Of a stretch of DNA of 64,000 nucleotides, positions 21,101 through 31,100 are shown one piece after another (the first letter of the stretch is position 1; every line of letters begins with the position of its first letter). The stretch is from Cylindrotheca closterium. Its lineage: Eukaryota; Bacillariophyta; Bacillariophyceae; Bacillariales; Bacillariaceae. The notes under the pieces were generated by a model that saw only the letters and a program-made list of their open reading frames with translations, had not been told where the DNA came from and did no database searches. Where the stretch lies: NCBI GenBank assembly GCA_933822405.4, contig CAKOGP040002391.1, positions 1 to 64,000 of the forward strand, in the 5' to 3' direction. A program made the position numbers and the translations under genes.

Positions 21101-21110
21101 AATGATTTAT

Positions 21111-22709
21111 GTATCAGTGTAATGCAAACAGCTCGAATCGTATCACAATTTCGAAACATGCCGTAGAATTCCACGTTTCTGGTACGCCATGTCATAAATA
21201 GAAGCTAAGAAAGTATTTTTAATATTCGGCCTGAATATTAGCTACCGTACGTAGAAATTGCGTACACGAATATCACATCCTCCACGACAAACATCCATTT
21301 TTATTGTCAACCTTCGGAAGGCTCGTTAGCATCCACAACGACTCTCTTGGGTCAGTTTTATTTCATAAACTCCTTCCCTACGCATTCGTCCAACAAAATA
21401 TCAAAATGGATGGCAAGGTCGCATTCCAAGCTGGTTGTTGATGCGTTGCATTATTCCATCCGCAGACTCCATCCCATTTATACCAATAAGACAGATGGAT
21501 GACGACACAGAATTGGGTGAAACTGATTGCATCCCTTCAGATGTGACGGACGGCTTCATGGATGTATAGGCTACGTCTTGAGCCGAAATTATTTTTTTGT
21601 TTGATCTCAATCATGCCAAAATCAGCAACAAGTGTTGTTGTTCGAACTGTGTTTACCAGGTTGCCCTTTGGGGTCCACAGAGGGCCCCGCATGCAAAGAT
21701 CGCCGAGCTCTAACGTTGATTTTGCTCTATTGATATTTATTACAACGGCGGAGCATTATTGATTTAATTTACCTGTTTGATCTGCGAAGATTTTAAGATT
21801 TCCTTCTTGGGTGCTGTCGGTTCTCAGCTGCTCTGAAGGTCCCTGTGGCCGCCATTGGGCCAGCTATCCATTCAACAATACACCAGGATCTCCCTTGGAT
21901 ACCTAAGGTTTGAATTTTTCGAAACCGAGGCAATAATTCGGCCTACATCGAGTATCATGAGGCCAAAATGGGGTCAGAAAAGAGGTAAGTTTATTGAAAA
22001 TTCCGGAATTGTCGAATTGTTGGCCTAATTTCCTCAAACTACACTTATTTGTCGTCCATGGGTATATCTAACAAGGTTTGGAAGCTTGGAATGGGAGATT
22101 TCAAGGTAGAACTGATTGAACTGTACCTAGATGACCTTTGCAGTCAACTTGGTGTTGGCATGCAATCCACAACTGCCGAGGAATCTATCCCAGATGCCGT
22201 GTCGGTATCCAGGCAAGGTAAGACCCAGGTATCAATATACCTATATGTATCGATTTTGGGCGCTGTTTTGCAATGCTGCGGCAGAAATGAGATTCCCGGC
22301 TCTGGTTTCCCACTGACCCCTTCCCAACATTTTTGATGTTACTTTTAATTGAATGGTTCGAAATTGCATGCATTCTAGACCAAAATTTGAAATGTAAAAT
22401 TGATGCACCTCTATAGTCTATATATTGTACAGTAAGCAAATAGTACACGCTCAAATTTTAAGATTTGTAATCAAATAAGGTCTTATCGTAGTACAAAATA
22501 TCTCTGACACACAATTTTAACAAAATCGGCCGTATAGCTCTACTATAAAAACGTGCTCGATTGAGAAACAAGCTTGATCATAAAATCTTGGAGTTTGTTG
22601 TTTGGATAGTTGTTACTATAACGTTCAAGAATGCATCAAGAAGATACAAGTGCATGTGTTTTTTATATGGATATCATGATTCTACATAGATCTTCAATAG
22701 TTGTGTAGT
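21111..22709. other. Intergenic, possible gene remnants
   Basis: 1.6 kb between the unit 2 VTC1-like gene and the 3' end of the unit 3 VTC4-like gene. A frame at 22049-22336 begins 'MSSMGISNKVWKLGMGDFKVELIELYLDDL', which looks protein-like but matches no family I can name. Nothing else is supported; the rest is AT-rich. Confidence 0.4.
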
Positions 22710-25700
22710 CTACCTAAAAACATCAGCGCAAGGTGGGTATTCGATGCTTCCTTTCACATCACCTTCTTTTACGACAATACTCCAAATGGCAGCGGGAGTA
22801 TCATGCGTCAAGTGGAGGACCAAAACGCTGGTGTCAACTTCTTCCTCTTCGTCATTTCCTCCGACATTGTCCTCAATTTCGCGTTCCTCCTGGTCCTTGT
22901 CTATCGTCTGAACTCGACGACGGCGAAGGTTGTTCTTAGGATTGTAGGCGGTGGATCGTTCGATCGATGTGGCTCGTCCCGGGCGCTCGATTCGTTGAAA
23001 GGCCAGTCCTTGCCATTGCTTCCCTTTGCTGTCTGGAACACCTGGCAACGCCCACTCGGCTCGGAAGGTTCCTGACTCCATGTCCCATGCTCGGACAACC
23101 TTGGCTTTTCGGTGCAAGACGTACAAGACCCCTTCGAAGTAGGTCATGGCTCCAATCTTTGGGTCCTCCATATCAGAGTCCAAGAGTCTCTCGTTCCGAT
23201 TACGGCTCGCTTCCAACGTTGGTGTACTGTTGAGGATGTCATTGAACATTCCATTCGGTTCAGGAACTTCGAAACGTTTGACAAATGCACTGAGTGGTCC
23301 TTCTCCGATTTGACCAGAAACTAACAAGGAGGAAGACTTGCCTTCGGTGATCATGGCCATACCTTCAGGTTCGGGTGTCTCCAGCTTCCATTGACCAGTG
23401 ACTTCAAAGCGTCCAAAATCTCCGCGTTCAAACGAGTACATTTGTGCAGACTGCTCAAGGGTTGTAATATCGATTTCAGAAACGGCGTACAGTGTGTCAT
23501 CATCAACCAAAGTGATGGCTTCAAAGTCCGCTAGTTCCACCTGTGCCACAATGCTGGAGGAAACATTTGGGATCTCGAGAACCCCTTCACTGTTCCATTC
23601 AGGAAGAGGAAAACCATAAATCTCCGAGAGGGATGGAACCAACAATTGGTTGCGCTGTAGATCCATCAATGCATCACTCGGCTCGAATTCCAATGGCGAA
23701 AATGAACTAATATCATGTTCCATACACACCCCAGGATCCGCTTGAACGAACGCTTTGCTCTTCGCTTCCTCCACACTTCGCTCTATTTCTTCCTGGAATT
23801 CGACCAAACGAATCTGACGCAAAATTACCCAGGTCCCAGCTATGGCTGCACCAGTCAAAACAAAGGGTCCAAAATGACTGATGTATCCGTAGGGCCGAGC
23901 GTTGGTCAAGAGCCAAAGGCGAAAGTAATAGAGTCCCACCGCGTATATCGCAATGATCAAGGCAAAGATCAAAAGAGTTGTGGCCGTCAGCTTGGCATAG
24001 CCTTCTCCATTTTCAGCCTCGAGCAAAATTGCAGAAGTAGTCACCAAGAACAAGGCGGCACTGACCCACTGAATGAAGGTTCGCTCGTTTGCAAAATAGG
24101 TCTTGGGCTCGATTCGGACTGCCTTCTTGGGCGCCACAAAAGCATTTCCTCGTACTCTTTGCGGCAAGAAAGGCAAGACTTTTTTGCTCGACTTGCGATC
24201 GTTGCGATCTCGGCGCGATCCCACTGTATTAGAAGAACAGGATGCCGTGAGACTAATCTCTCCATCATTATTGTATGGGACATCACGAAGAGAAGATAGT
24301 TTCGATGACGACAATGCCGATGCTTGGTAGAAGAAGGTCTGAAAGGCAGGATGGTCCGCCCAATAGGGCAAGTGATTCACAGTGTTGAAGGTTGCCGCAC
24401 CCGTCAAGAACTTGGAAAACTTGGCAGCATCCAAAATGGTTCCATTGTCGATGCATTCATTCAAAGCAGTAGACTCTTGACCCTCGCCCAATTTGATCTC
24501 AAAGACTGCAAAAGGGATGGTCCTTCTGTCGGACCCATCTGGCTTGGATTCGTAGGGCTCAAAAGGAACATACCATTGTTCCCCTTGCTTGCATCCTCGT
24601 TCATCACTGACGACAACCTTGCGGTCCAAAGTAAGACGAAGGGAGTTGCTCTTGGAGGATTGAAAGGCCAATCGATCATAGGTTGACCGAACACATGGGC
24701 GCAACTTGTGACGGACCACCAAGGTATGGCTCCGAATCAATAGATCAATCGCTTTGGCCAGCTTCTCGCCCTTCAACTTGGGTGTTGCCGCCAGTACCAA
24801 AGACTCGGCGTAGCCTTCCGACATGACCGAGTCCATCGAATACAAAAAGGCATTCATATCCCTCTCGAGGATGGCCACTCTTTCCTTGACCGACTTGGCG
24901 AAGATCCAGCTTTCGTGATGGGTCTTGAGCTCCAAAAAGACTGGCTGGTCGGGCTTCGGTGGCTTCTCCCCATACCATCGAGCTCGCAACAGCTGTGCTC
25001 CTTCTCTTCGCTTGATTCGCTCCTTGTACAAGGCCAGTGAAGGCGAATCGAAATAGATGGACGAGATCTTGGATGATAGGTTCTTCCACAGATCGTCCAA
25101 AGGAATATCTTCGGCTCTTGAAAGACGGCCAGTCTTTCCATACACCAAGAACGGAGCCTCACTGGCACATGTCATGAGTAGTTCTGGTAGATTCTCTTCG
25201 GGTACCCAATACTTTGTGGTCTTTCGCTCAAAGGAATCGGGTGCTACCCAGACTCCCGCCTTTCCCGATGCGCTTGCCGCTTCTTTGAGGTCTCGAAGTG
25301 CTTCAAAGACGTCACTGAAAAGGACCACAAGCTTGGTGAACGAGGATTGAGCCCATGGTTCGAACAAGAGGCGTTCTTGCACCGTCTTTTCGAATGTGAT
25401 ATCAGTAGAAATCTTGGTATCGGCAAGCCGAGACACATCGAGCAATGCTTGTGCAACCTCCTTTGCTTTTACCGAGAGAAGCTTGCTGTTATGCACTTGG
25501 GCTTGAGCCGCTTGGCGGAAATCAGTTTCAAGCTGGGGGGAATGCTCTCCTGGAACGGGGATGGTGAGCTCAATGCTTCTCAACAAAGAGGAGGCGTAGT
25601 GTTCTTGTTGCGCAATTTCCGCGAAGATAGCTTGTTCCATCGACTCCACAGTGCTGGCAAATTCGTCGTAGAATTGCTCACTTTTAGGGGGGTCGTTGGA

Positions 25701-25844
25701 TGCCACATCATGAAGCGCTTTTTCCAAAGATCTACGGATCTCGGTGGGATCTTCTTTGACATCAATCCTCATTTTTGTTGATAATGCGGAAGCACCAGTA
25801 TGAGTAGTAGTAGCACTGAAATCAATTTTGCCTTTTGCAGACAT
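22710..25844 (-). CDS. VTC4-like polyphosphate polymerase fused to propeller-like domain (intact)
   Basis: 1044 residues from ATG 25844 (aligned with the unit 2 start); an in-frame ATG at 25889 adds 15. Residues 1-200 are helical and lack the usual SPX signature. Residues ~205-490 are the VTC tunnel polymerase with residues matching yeast Vtc4: TTKYWV (K211), LRARW (R287, R289), LELKTH (K307), VRSTYDR (R386), LRLTLD (R403), FEIKL (E449, K451) and KFSKFL (K478). Residues ~575-680 are a VTC1-like domain ('VRIEPKTYFANERTFIQWVS') with three helices. Residues ~700-1044 are the propeller-like domain shared with the divergent neighbour. Expected role: polyphosphate synthesis from ATP coupled to translocation into acidic vacuoles, with the propeller in the lumen (inference). 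Intronless. Confidence 0.88.
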   Translation of the reverse strand: MSAKGKIDFSATTTHTGASALSTKMRIDVKEDPTEIRRSLEKALHDVASNDPPKSEQFYDEFASTVESMEQAIFAEIAQQEHYASSLLRSIELTIPVPGEHSPQLETDFRQAAQAQVHNSKLLSVKAKEVAQALLDVSRLADTKISTDITFEKTVQERLLFEPWAQSSFTKLVVLFSDVFEALRDLKEAASASGKAGVWVAPDSFERKTTKYWVPEENLPELLMTCASEAPFLVYGKTGRLSRAEDIPLDDLWKNLSSKISSIYFDSPSLALYKERIKRREGAQLLRARWYGEKPPKPDQPVFLELKTHHESWIFAKSVKERVAILERDMNAFLYSMDSVMSEGYAESLVLAATPKLKGEKLAKAIDLLIRSHTLVVRHKLRPCVRSTYDRLAFQSSKSNSLRLTLDRKVVVSDERGCKQGEQWYVPFEPYESKPDGSDRRTIPFAVFEIKLGEGQESTALNECIDNGTILDAAKFSKFLTGAATFNTVNHLPYWADHPAFQTFFYQASALSSSKLSSLRDVPYNNDGEISLTASCSSNTVGSRRDRNDRKSSKKVLPFLPQRVRGNAFVAPKKAVRIEPKTYFANERTFIQWVSAALFLVTTSAILLEAENGEGYAKLTATTLLIFALIIAIYAVGLYYFRLWLLTNARPYGYISHFGPFVLTGAAIAGTWVILRQIRLVEFQEEIERSVEEAKSKAFVQADPGVCMEHDISSFSPLEFEPSDALMDLQRNQLLVPSLSEIYGFPLPEWNSEGVLEIPNVSSSIVAQVELADFEAITLVDDDTLYAVSEIDITTLEQSAQMYSFERGDFGRFEVTGQWKLETPEPEGMAMITEGKSSSLLVSGQIGEGPLSAFVKRFEVPEPNGMFNDILNSTPTLEASRNRNERLLDSDMEDPKIGAMTYFEGVLYVLHRKAKVVRAWDMESGTFRAEWALPGVPDSKGKQWQGLAFQRIERPGRATSIERSTAYNPKNNLRRRRVQTIDKDQEEREIEDNVGGNDEEEEVDTSVLVLHLTHDTPAAIWSIVVKEGDVKGSIEYPPCADVFR

Positions 25845-26364
25845 CCTTGCGAAAATTGTGATGAGAAACCGGTGATATGAATCGCTCAAGATGCACTCCT
25901 GTGTTTTGGAGTCTTGGTTGATGACTCCGATCTTAAGTACTGTTGTCGTCGCAAGTGAACATCCACGTCAGCCTTGAGCTACCGTACACTTTAATACAAT
26001 TTTAAGATATATCAATGACGGAGGATTAATTTGCCCGATGAATGTCTCTACATATAGCGTATCAAGTTTTTACTAGGTCGTGGCTAAAATTATCAGGTCC
26101 AAATTTGCCCGACAAGAACCTGGTAAAATTTTATATATGGAGTATTATGATATTCACTGGGTCTTAAAAAGAGAGACGTAAATTCTAACTCAAGAATTTC
26201 AATCCACACCAGTTTTGCCTGTTCCAACAAGAGAAAGTAGATCCCAATACACACGAAGCTCAAACTGCGGCCACCTTTTGAGGCCCATAGAATTCCAAAA
26301 CACACAAATCCCAAAAGCAGCAACTCAAAGCATCTCTTTCTCACAATAGATAGCATCTATCATC
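25845..26364. promoter_or_regulatory. Divergent promoter region, unit 3
   Basis: 520 bp between the divergent start codons. Only the final ~40 bp before the VTC1-like ATG ('CAAAGCATCTCTTTCTCACA' then 'ATAGATAGCATCTATCATC') matches units 1 and 2; the remainder has diverged, unlike the near-identical coding tracts. No exact GNATATNC box was found. Confidence 0.5.
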
Positions 26365-27726
26365 ATGGATACCATCCAAAAAAGAATCAAGGCTGCATGT
26401 TGTTCTTGGACTGCACCAAACAACTCCGTTCGAGTGGAGCCAAAGACGTACTTTGCCAATGAACGTACTTTTATCCAGTGGGTGAGCGCTGCACTGTTCT
26501 TGGTAACTACTTCGGCACTCTTGCTCGAGTTTGAAAATGGAGAAGGCTATGCCAAGTCCACTGCCATCACTCTGTTGGTATTTGCCTTGATCATTGCTGT
26601 GTATTCACTTGGGCTCTACTATTTGCGCATATGGCTCATGAAACATGGACGTCCCTATGGATACACAAGCCATTTTGGACCCATTGTGTTGTCTGGTGCG
26701 GCCATTGCTGGAACATGGATCATTCTCAGCAGGCTCCAAGAACTTGAGCTGGCTGAGTTGGCCGCGCGGAACAATGGAGGCGCCGAGCCTGAAGTGGCCA
26801 TGCCGTCCATTCGATCCGAGGCCGGAGTATGCATGGAACATGATGTGAGCTCCTTTTCTTCTCTTGAGTTTGAGCCTAGCGATGCTTTGATCGATGAAGA
26901 CCGCAACTTGCTGTTGGTTCCGACTCTTTCCGAGATCTACGGCTTTCCACTACCTGCGTGGAACAACCAGGGTCAACTGGCTATTCCAAAGGGTTCTACA
27001 GCCACGGTTGTCGCTCGGGTGGAAAGAGCCGACTTCGAATCGGCTACTTTTGTGGACGCTAATACCTTGTATGCTGTTTCTGAGGTGGCAACTGCAACAC
27101 CGGACATGGCTGCGGTCGTGTATTCGTTTCAGCGTGATCTGCTGGGAAACTTTGAAGTTTCCGGGCAATGGAAGCTGGCCACTCCAGAACCGGAAGGGAT
27201 GGCCTTTGTTCAACAAGGAGGCACCTCTTCACTCTACATTTCTGGACTCCAAGGGGCGTCTAGTGCCACTATCCAAAAGTTCTCAGTGCCAGAACCAAAC
27301 GGATTGACCCAGGTCGTCCAGGGTTCCAGGCCAGCTATACTACCATCTCGCCGCCTCAACACAAAGTTGTTGGACAAGAATCTAAAGGATCCAAAGATCG
27401 GATCTATGCAATACTTCGAGAGTGTTCTGTATGTCCTTCATGATAACGCTCGAGTGGTCCGGGCTTGGGACATTGCGACAGGTGCGTTCCAAGCCGAGTG
27501 GCAATTGCCAAACGTCCCCGAGAGTAATGGCATGCAGTGGGAAGGCATGTTTTTGCAGCGGGTTCAGCGCCCTCCATCCGCTCTTCGCGGATCAGATGGT
27601 GACAGCGTCCTTCTTCTGCACCTCACTCACGACACTCCAGCGGCGATCTGGAGTATTGTTGTGGAGGAAGGCAATGTCCGAGGAAGTATTGTCTTTCCGG
27701 AATGTGCAAGCGTAGCGGTGGAATAG
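26365..27726 (+). CDS. VTC1-like membrane domain fused to propeller-like domain (unit 3)
   Basis: 453 residues, paralogue of the unit 1/2 protein. The N-terminus differs ('MDTIQKRIKAACCSWTAPNN'); from 'SVRVEPKTYFANERTF' through the three helices the DNA is almost identical to the other copies, and it diverges again from the end of the third helix ('RLQELELAELAARNNGG'). The propeller-like domain is conserved ('LLLVPTLSEIYGFPLP', 'LYAVSEVA', 'PEPEGMAF', 'LTHDTPAAIWSIVVEEG') with small indels. It forms the only complete divergent pair in the window with the gene at 22710-25844. Confidence 0.87.
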   Translation: MDTIQKRIKAACCSWTAPNNSVRVEPKTYFANERTFIQWVSAALFLVTTSALLLEFENGEGYAKSTAITLLVFALIIAVYSLGLYYLRIWLMKHGRPYGYTSHFGPIVLSGAAIAGTWIILSRLQELELAELAARNNGGAEPEVAMPSIRSEAGVCMEHDVSSFSSLEFEPSDALIDEDRNLLLVPTLSEIYGFPLPAWNNQGQLAIPKGSTATVVARVERADFESATFVDANTLYAVSEVATATPDMAAVVYSFQRDLLGNFEVSGQWKLATPEPEGMAFVQQGGTSSLYISGLQGASSATIQKFSVPEPNGLTQVVQGSRPAILPSRRLNTKLLDKNLKDPKIGSMQYFESVLYVLHDNARVVRAWDIATGAFQAEWQLPNVPESNGMQWEGMFLQRVQRPPSALRGSDGDSVLLLHLTHDTPAAIWSIVVEEGNVRGSIVFPECASVAVE

Positions 27727-27972
27727 AATGATATGTAAGTAAAATGCATATTACATACCTTCAATATTTGCCATACGGCACATTGAATATAGAATACATC
27801 TACTTTGTGTACATGACATAGTGGATGCGGGGTATCAACAGAGTTACTGTACACATGCATACCTACGGTAGACCGCACATATCATGATTTAGTCAAGGAC
27901 CCCTCCGATCACTTCGACAAAAGCATGATGATTATATATGATTCGATCTATCATATATATCTCGTTATATAT

Positions 27973-28143
27973 TATTGAAGGGACGTCTTGCTATGATGTG
28001 GATAACGTGTATTGCTAGATTGTGTGCTGTTATGATGGTGTCGCAATATAGCGTTGGACGCGTAATGCTGGCTGGCGTCAACTGTCGGTGCAACGGATGT
28101 AACGGGATATGTTTGACACGCTCCCGTGGAATAGGGAATAACA
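27973..28143 (-). repeat. 3' LTR (171 bp)
   Basis: Element-sense start TGTTATTCCC, end CCCTTCAATA. The purine tract GTAAGGGTG lies immediately before it in element sense (28144 onward on the plus strand) and is the likely polypurine primer. It matches the 5' LTR at 170 of 171 positions by eye. Confidence 0.88.
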
Positions 28144-28175
28144 CACCCTTACACCGATCAGTGAGGCTGAGCATC

Positions 28176-31100
28176 TTAGAGTTCAGTCAATGGGGCAAAG
28201 CGGTTGGACGTTGGCGTATGGAAATAGGCTGGACGGACACGGCGGTGATGTTTGCCCGGGTGGTGTTTGGTGACGTAATCGCTAAGATTCAAGGAGCCTT
28301 TGGTCCAGTAGACATGGAAGTGGCCTTGGCGGACGCGATCGCGGATCCAGAAGAAGCGCATGTCCATGGCCTTGGAGCGTTTTTGTTTGATAGAGTCGTT
28401 GGCAATGCCGTTGGCGGTGGCATTGTCAGTTGTTAGGGGAGTGGGCCCTTGTGGATGCCCAAGTTCTGCAAGGGTAACACGTTCAGGGATGGCCTCTTGG
28501 CCATTGATGAAGAGGCCTGCAAGTTCAGCTTCAGCAGCACTTGCCAGGACGTTCTTGAGAATTTTGCATGGGACGGAAATGGCACCATTTCGCGGAGGCG
28601 GTGTGATGTTTTTGAGGTCCGTTGGAGCAGGGCCCAGGTAGTGGTATCCTGCGGCACGGGAGCGTGCTTTGGATTCGGAGAGGTAGGAGGCATCGCTCTC
28701 GATGTACAGATGCATACCACTGGCATAGAAGCGAACCTTGGCGTCAGGGTTGGAAGCGGCATAATTCAAAAACTGGGTGACTGCTTTCATTGTGTTGACC
28801 GTTGGTTGTGCTTGTTGGGCAGCGATGGTGCCAAGGGCAGGTAGCATGGAGAGATCGATTGCTCTGCCATAATAGAGGAAGGTTCCAACCACCTCAGAGA
28901 TGGTCGTTTGGTCCTTGACGTCTAAAAATGGGGAATCGTCGGTGGTAGCAAATTGCTGGCGAGATCCGTAGACCGGAGCAATCCAGGCGTGAGGAGAGGA
29001 TTCATGGCGTGTGGGAGCTGGGTGAGTGAAGCGTTGTAGGGCGCGTTCGACATAACCAGGCATGGATATATCAACGGTGCCATTTTCATAGTCCCAATCG
29101 ATCTGCATGCCGATGTAGCGGGACCCGGTCCAGTCAACCGATGTTTTGTATTTTCCTTGGAGGACGGTAATGAGTCGTTCAATGTTGGACTTGGCAGTGT
29201 AGCGAACACCAAAGTCGTCGACAACCAGGGAGAACATGAGGTCGGACGTGGTGTCTTTCCAGAGTCCCGCGGTTTGTTCACATGGGATGAATCCGTGGGG
29301 TTTGAGGTATTGGCGGAGATCATCGTTGGCAAGTTTGCCCGCTTGGGGAAGCCCGTACATGCCCTTCTTGACTTTGCAGTAAACAAAGCCTTTGTGGATC
29401 TTGTCATGGAGGTGGTATAGGTCAATTATCTTTTTGGATAGTACGCTGACAGGGATGCGGACATATTCGGGTTCCGGGAGATCGGTCTCAAGGTAGAAGT
29501 CCTTGAGATCAATGGTGGCGAAGCGGGCGCCTGGGGTGCTGATGGTGCTGTTGAGAAGGATCTTGATGGTTTGGATGTCGGCAGTTTTGGTGGTCTTGTT
29601 ACCAAGGTAGACGATCTTGTCGCCGCCCAATGTGTATCGGACGCGGTGGACTTGGGCCTTTTCTGGGCGATCGGCACATACAATGCGAACATATGTGACA
29701 ACTTTGTCTTTGGGGATGTCACGGCGGTGAATGAATTCCAGGGTTTGTGTTCCTGTAGGCATGTGGGATTTTGGTCCGAGTCCAGTGCACATGCGTCCCA
29801 TTTCTTCATCGTTGGCGTCGCTCCATTCGTGGCCGGCTGACGACTTGAGGAGCTCAGGGTATTCGGCCACTTTGCCTGTGTCAGGATTGATGGCTGTGCC
29901 ATGGAGGCAGTAGTGGGGGTCAGTTAGAGGGGTGAAGCTACTTGCATTGGCTTGGACGGATTTCTTGTAGGTTGGTTTGGTGGTACGAGTGCTGCGGCGT
30001 TTGGGTGCTAGGACCATGGGTTTGGAACGTGGTGCTTTTTGTTGCATGTTTTGTTTGGTCTGGTTGGTGAGTCGTCGTGCTTTTCGTTTTGTGGCCCTGA
30101 CTGCGGGGCTTGTGAGGGCACCGTATGTTGGAGTTGGCCAACTTTCTTTGGGAAATAGTCGAGGCGTGGTGGCAATAGCAGGGTCATTGGCTGGTGGGGT
30201 CCACTGGACAGTTTTGGGTGTTGTAGGTTCAATGTCTGGTGGAATGAGTGTGGGTGCATTGGTGGGTGCATCGGCCCGATTGTCATTGTTGGGGACGGGT
30301 CGGATGGAATGGGTGTCGTCCTGTAGATCATGGTGTTTTAAGGCAGGTGGAGGGGAAGACACTGGAATAGGGAGCTGGGTTGCAGGTGCGGTAGTGGTTT
30401 GGTTTTCCTTCGGCACCCTTAGAAGTGGCGCAGGAGGTTCCCGTGGTAGTTGAACGTTTTCGATCACTTCAACGAGGTGGCGTAATGCTTCTGTCATTGA
30501 ATCACTGCGGGGAGCAATGGGAGTACGTGGGCTGGGATGAAGTAGGGCATGCTTGATATCTTGTAGGGCTGACATAATGATGGCGTTGGAGGAGCTGTCA
30601 GGCATGCGGACTTTTGTGGGGAACCAGGTGACAGTGTCGCAGATGCGAATAGCGCGAGTGTCGTAAATCCAGATGCGGTAGCACCGGTAGGAATCCATGG
30701 CAGGACCGACATACCATCCGTCGAGACCATGTGGCGCCCAGGTTTGTCGTGTAGCAGGTTTTTCGTGTGCGAGGACGCGACATCCCGGGGGGCCCATTGG
30801 CGTTCTGTTGTAGTCGAACTGTCCACAAATTTGAGCGTACGCCGAGAGCTTGGGATTTAGTCGAGAGGCGCGCATCAAATTCAATGTGATTTCAGCTTGC
30901 GGAAGGATCTGGTCCCACAGGTGGATGGGGAAATCTTTATCAGTGCTGCACAGGCCGGCGATGAAGTGGTTTTGGAAGGTGCGGATGGCTCGTTCGGCTG
31001 AGTTGCGACGGTGCATTCCAGGAGGAACTAATTGGAAGTCGATTTCAGATGCGTGGAGAAAATTCTTGAGGATAGTGGAACATTCGTTGTCAAGTCGTTG

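Larger units (their letters stand above)
18982..21110. repeat. 2129-bp direct repeat, copy 2
   Basis: Second copy of 12038-14166. Here the repeat is continuous with the rest of the VTC4-like gene on its left side, so this is the more complete copy and copy 1 is likely derived from it. Confidence 0.9.

Noticed and set aside
12259..26364. Phosphate-response P1BS boxes in the divergent promoters
   Set aside because: Near matches (for example TGATATTC near 26150) but no exact GNATATNC was found.
29426..29902. Other-frame ORFs across the pol region
   Set aside because: Shadows of the continuous pol frame; no family features.
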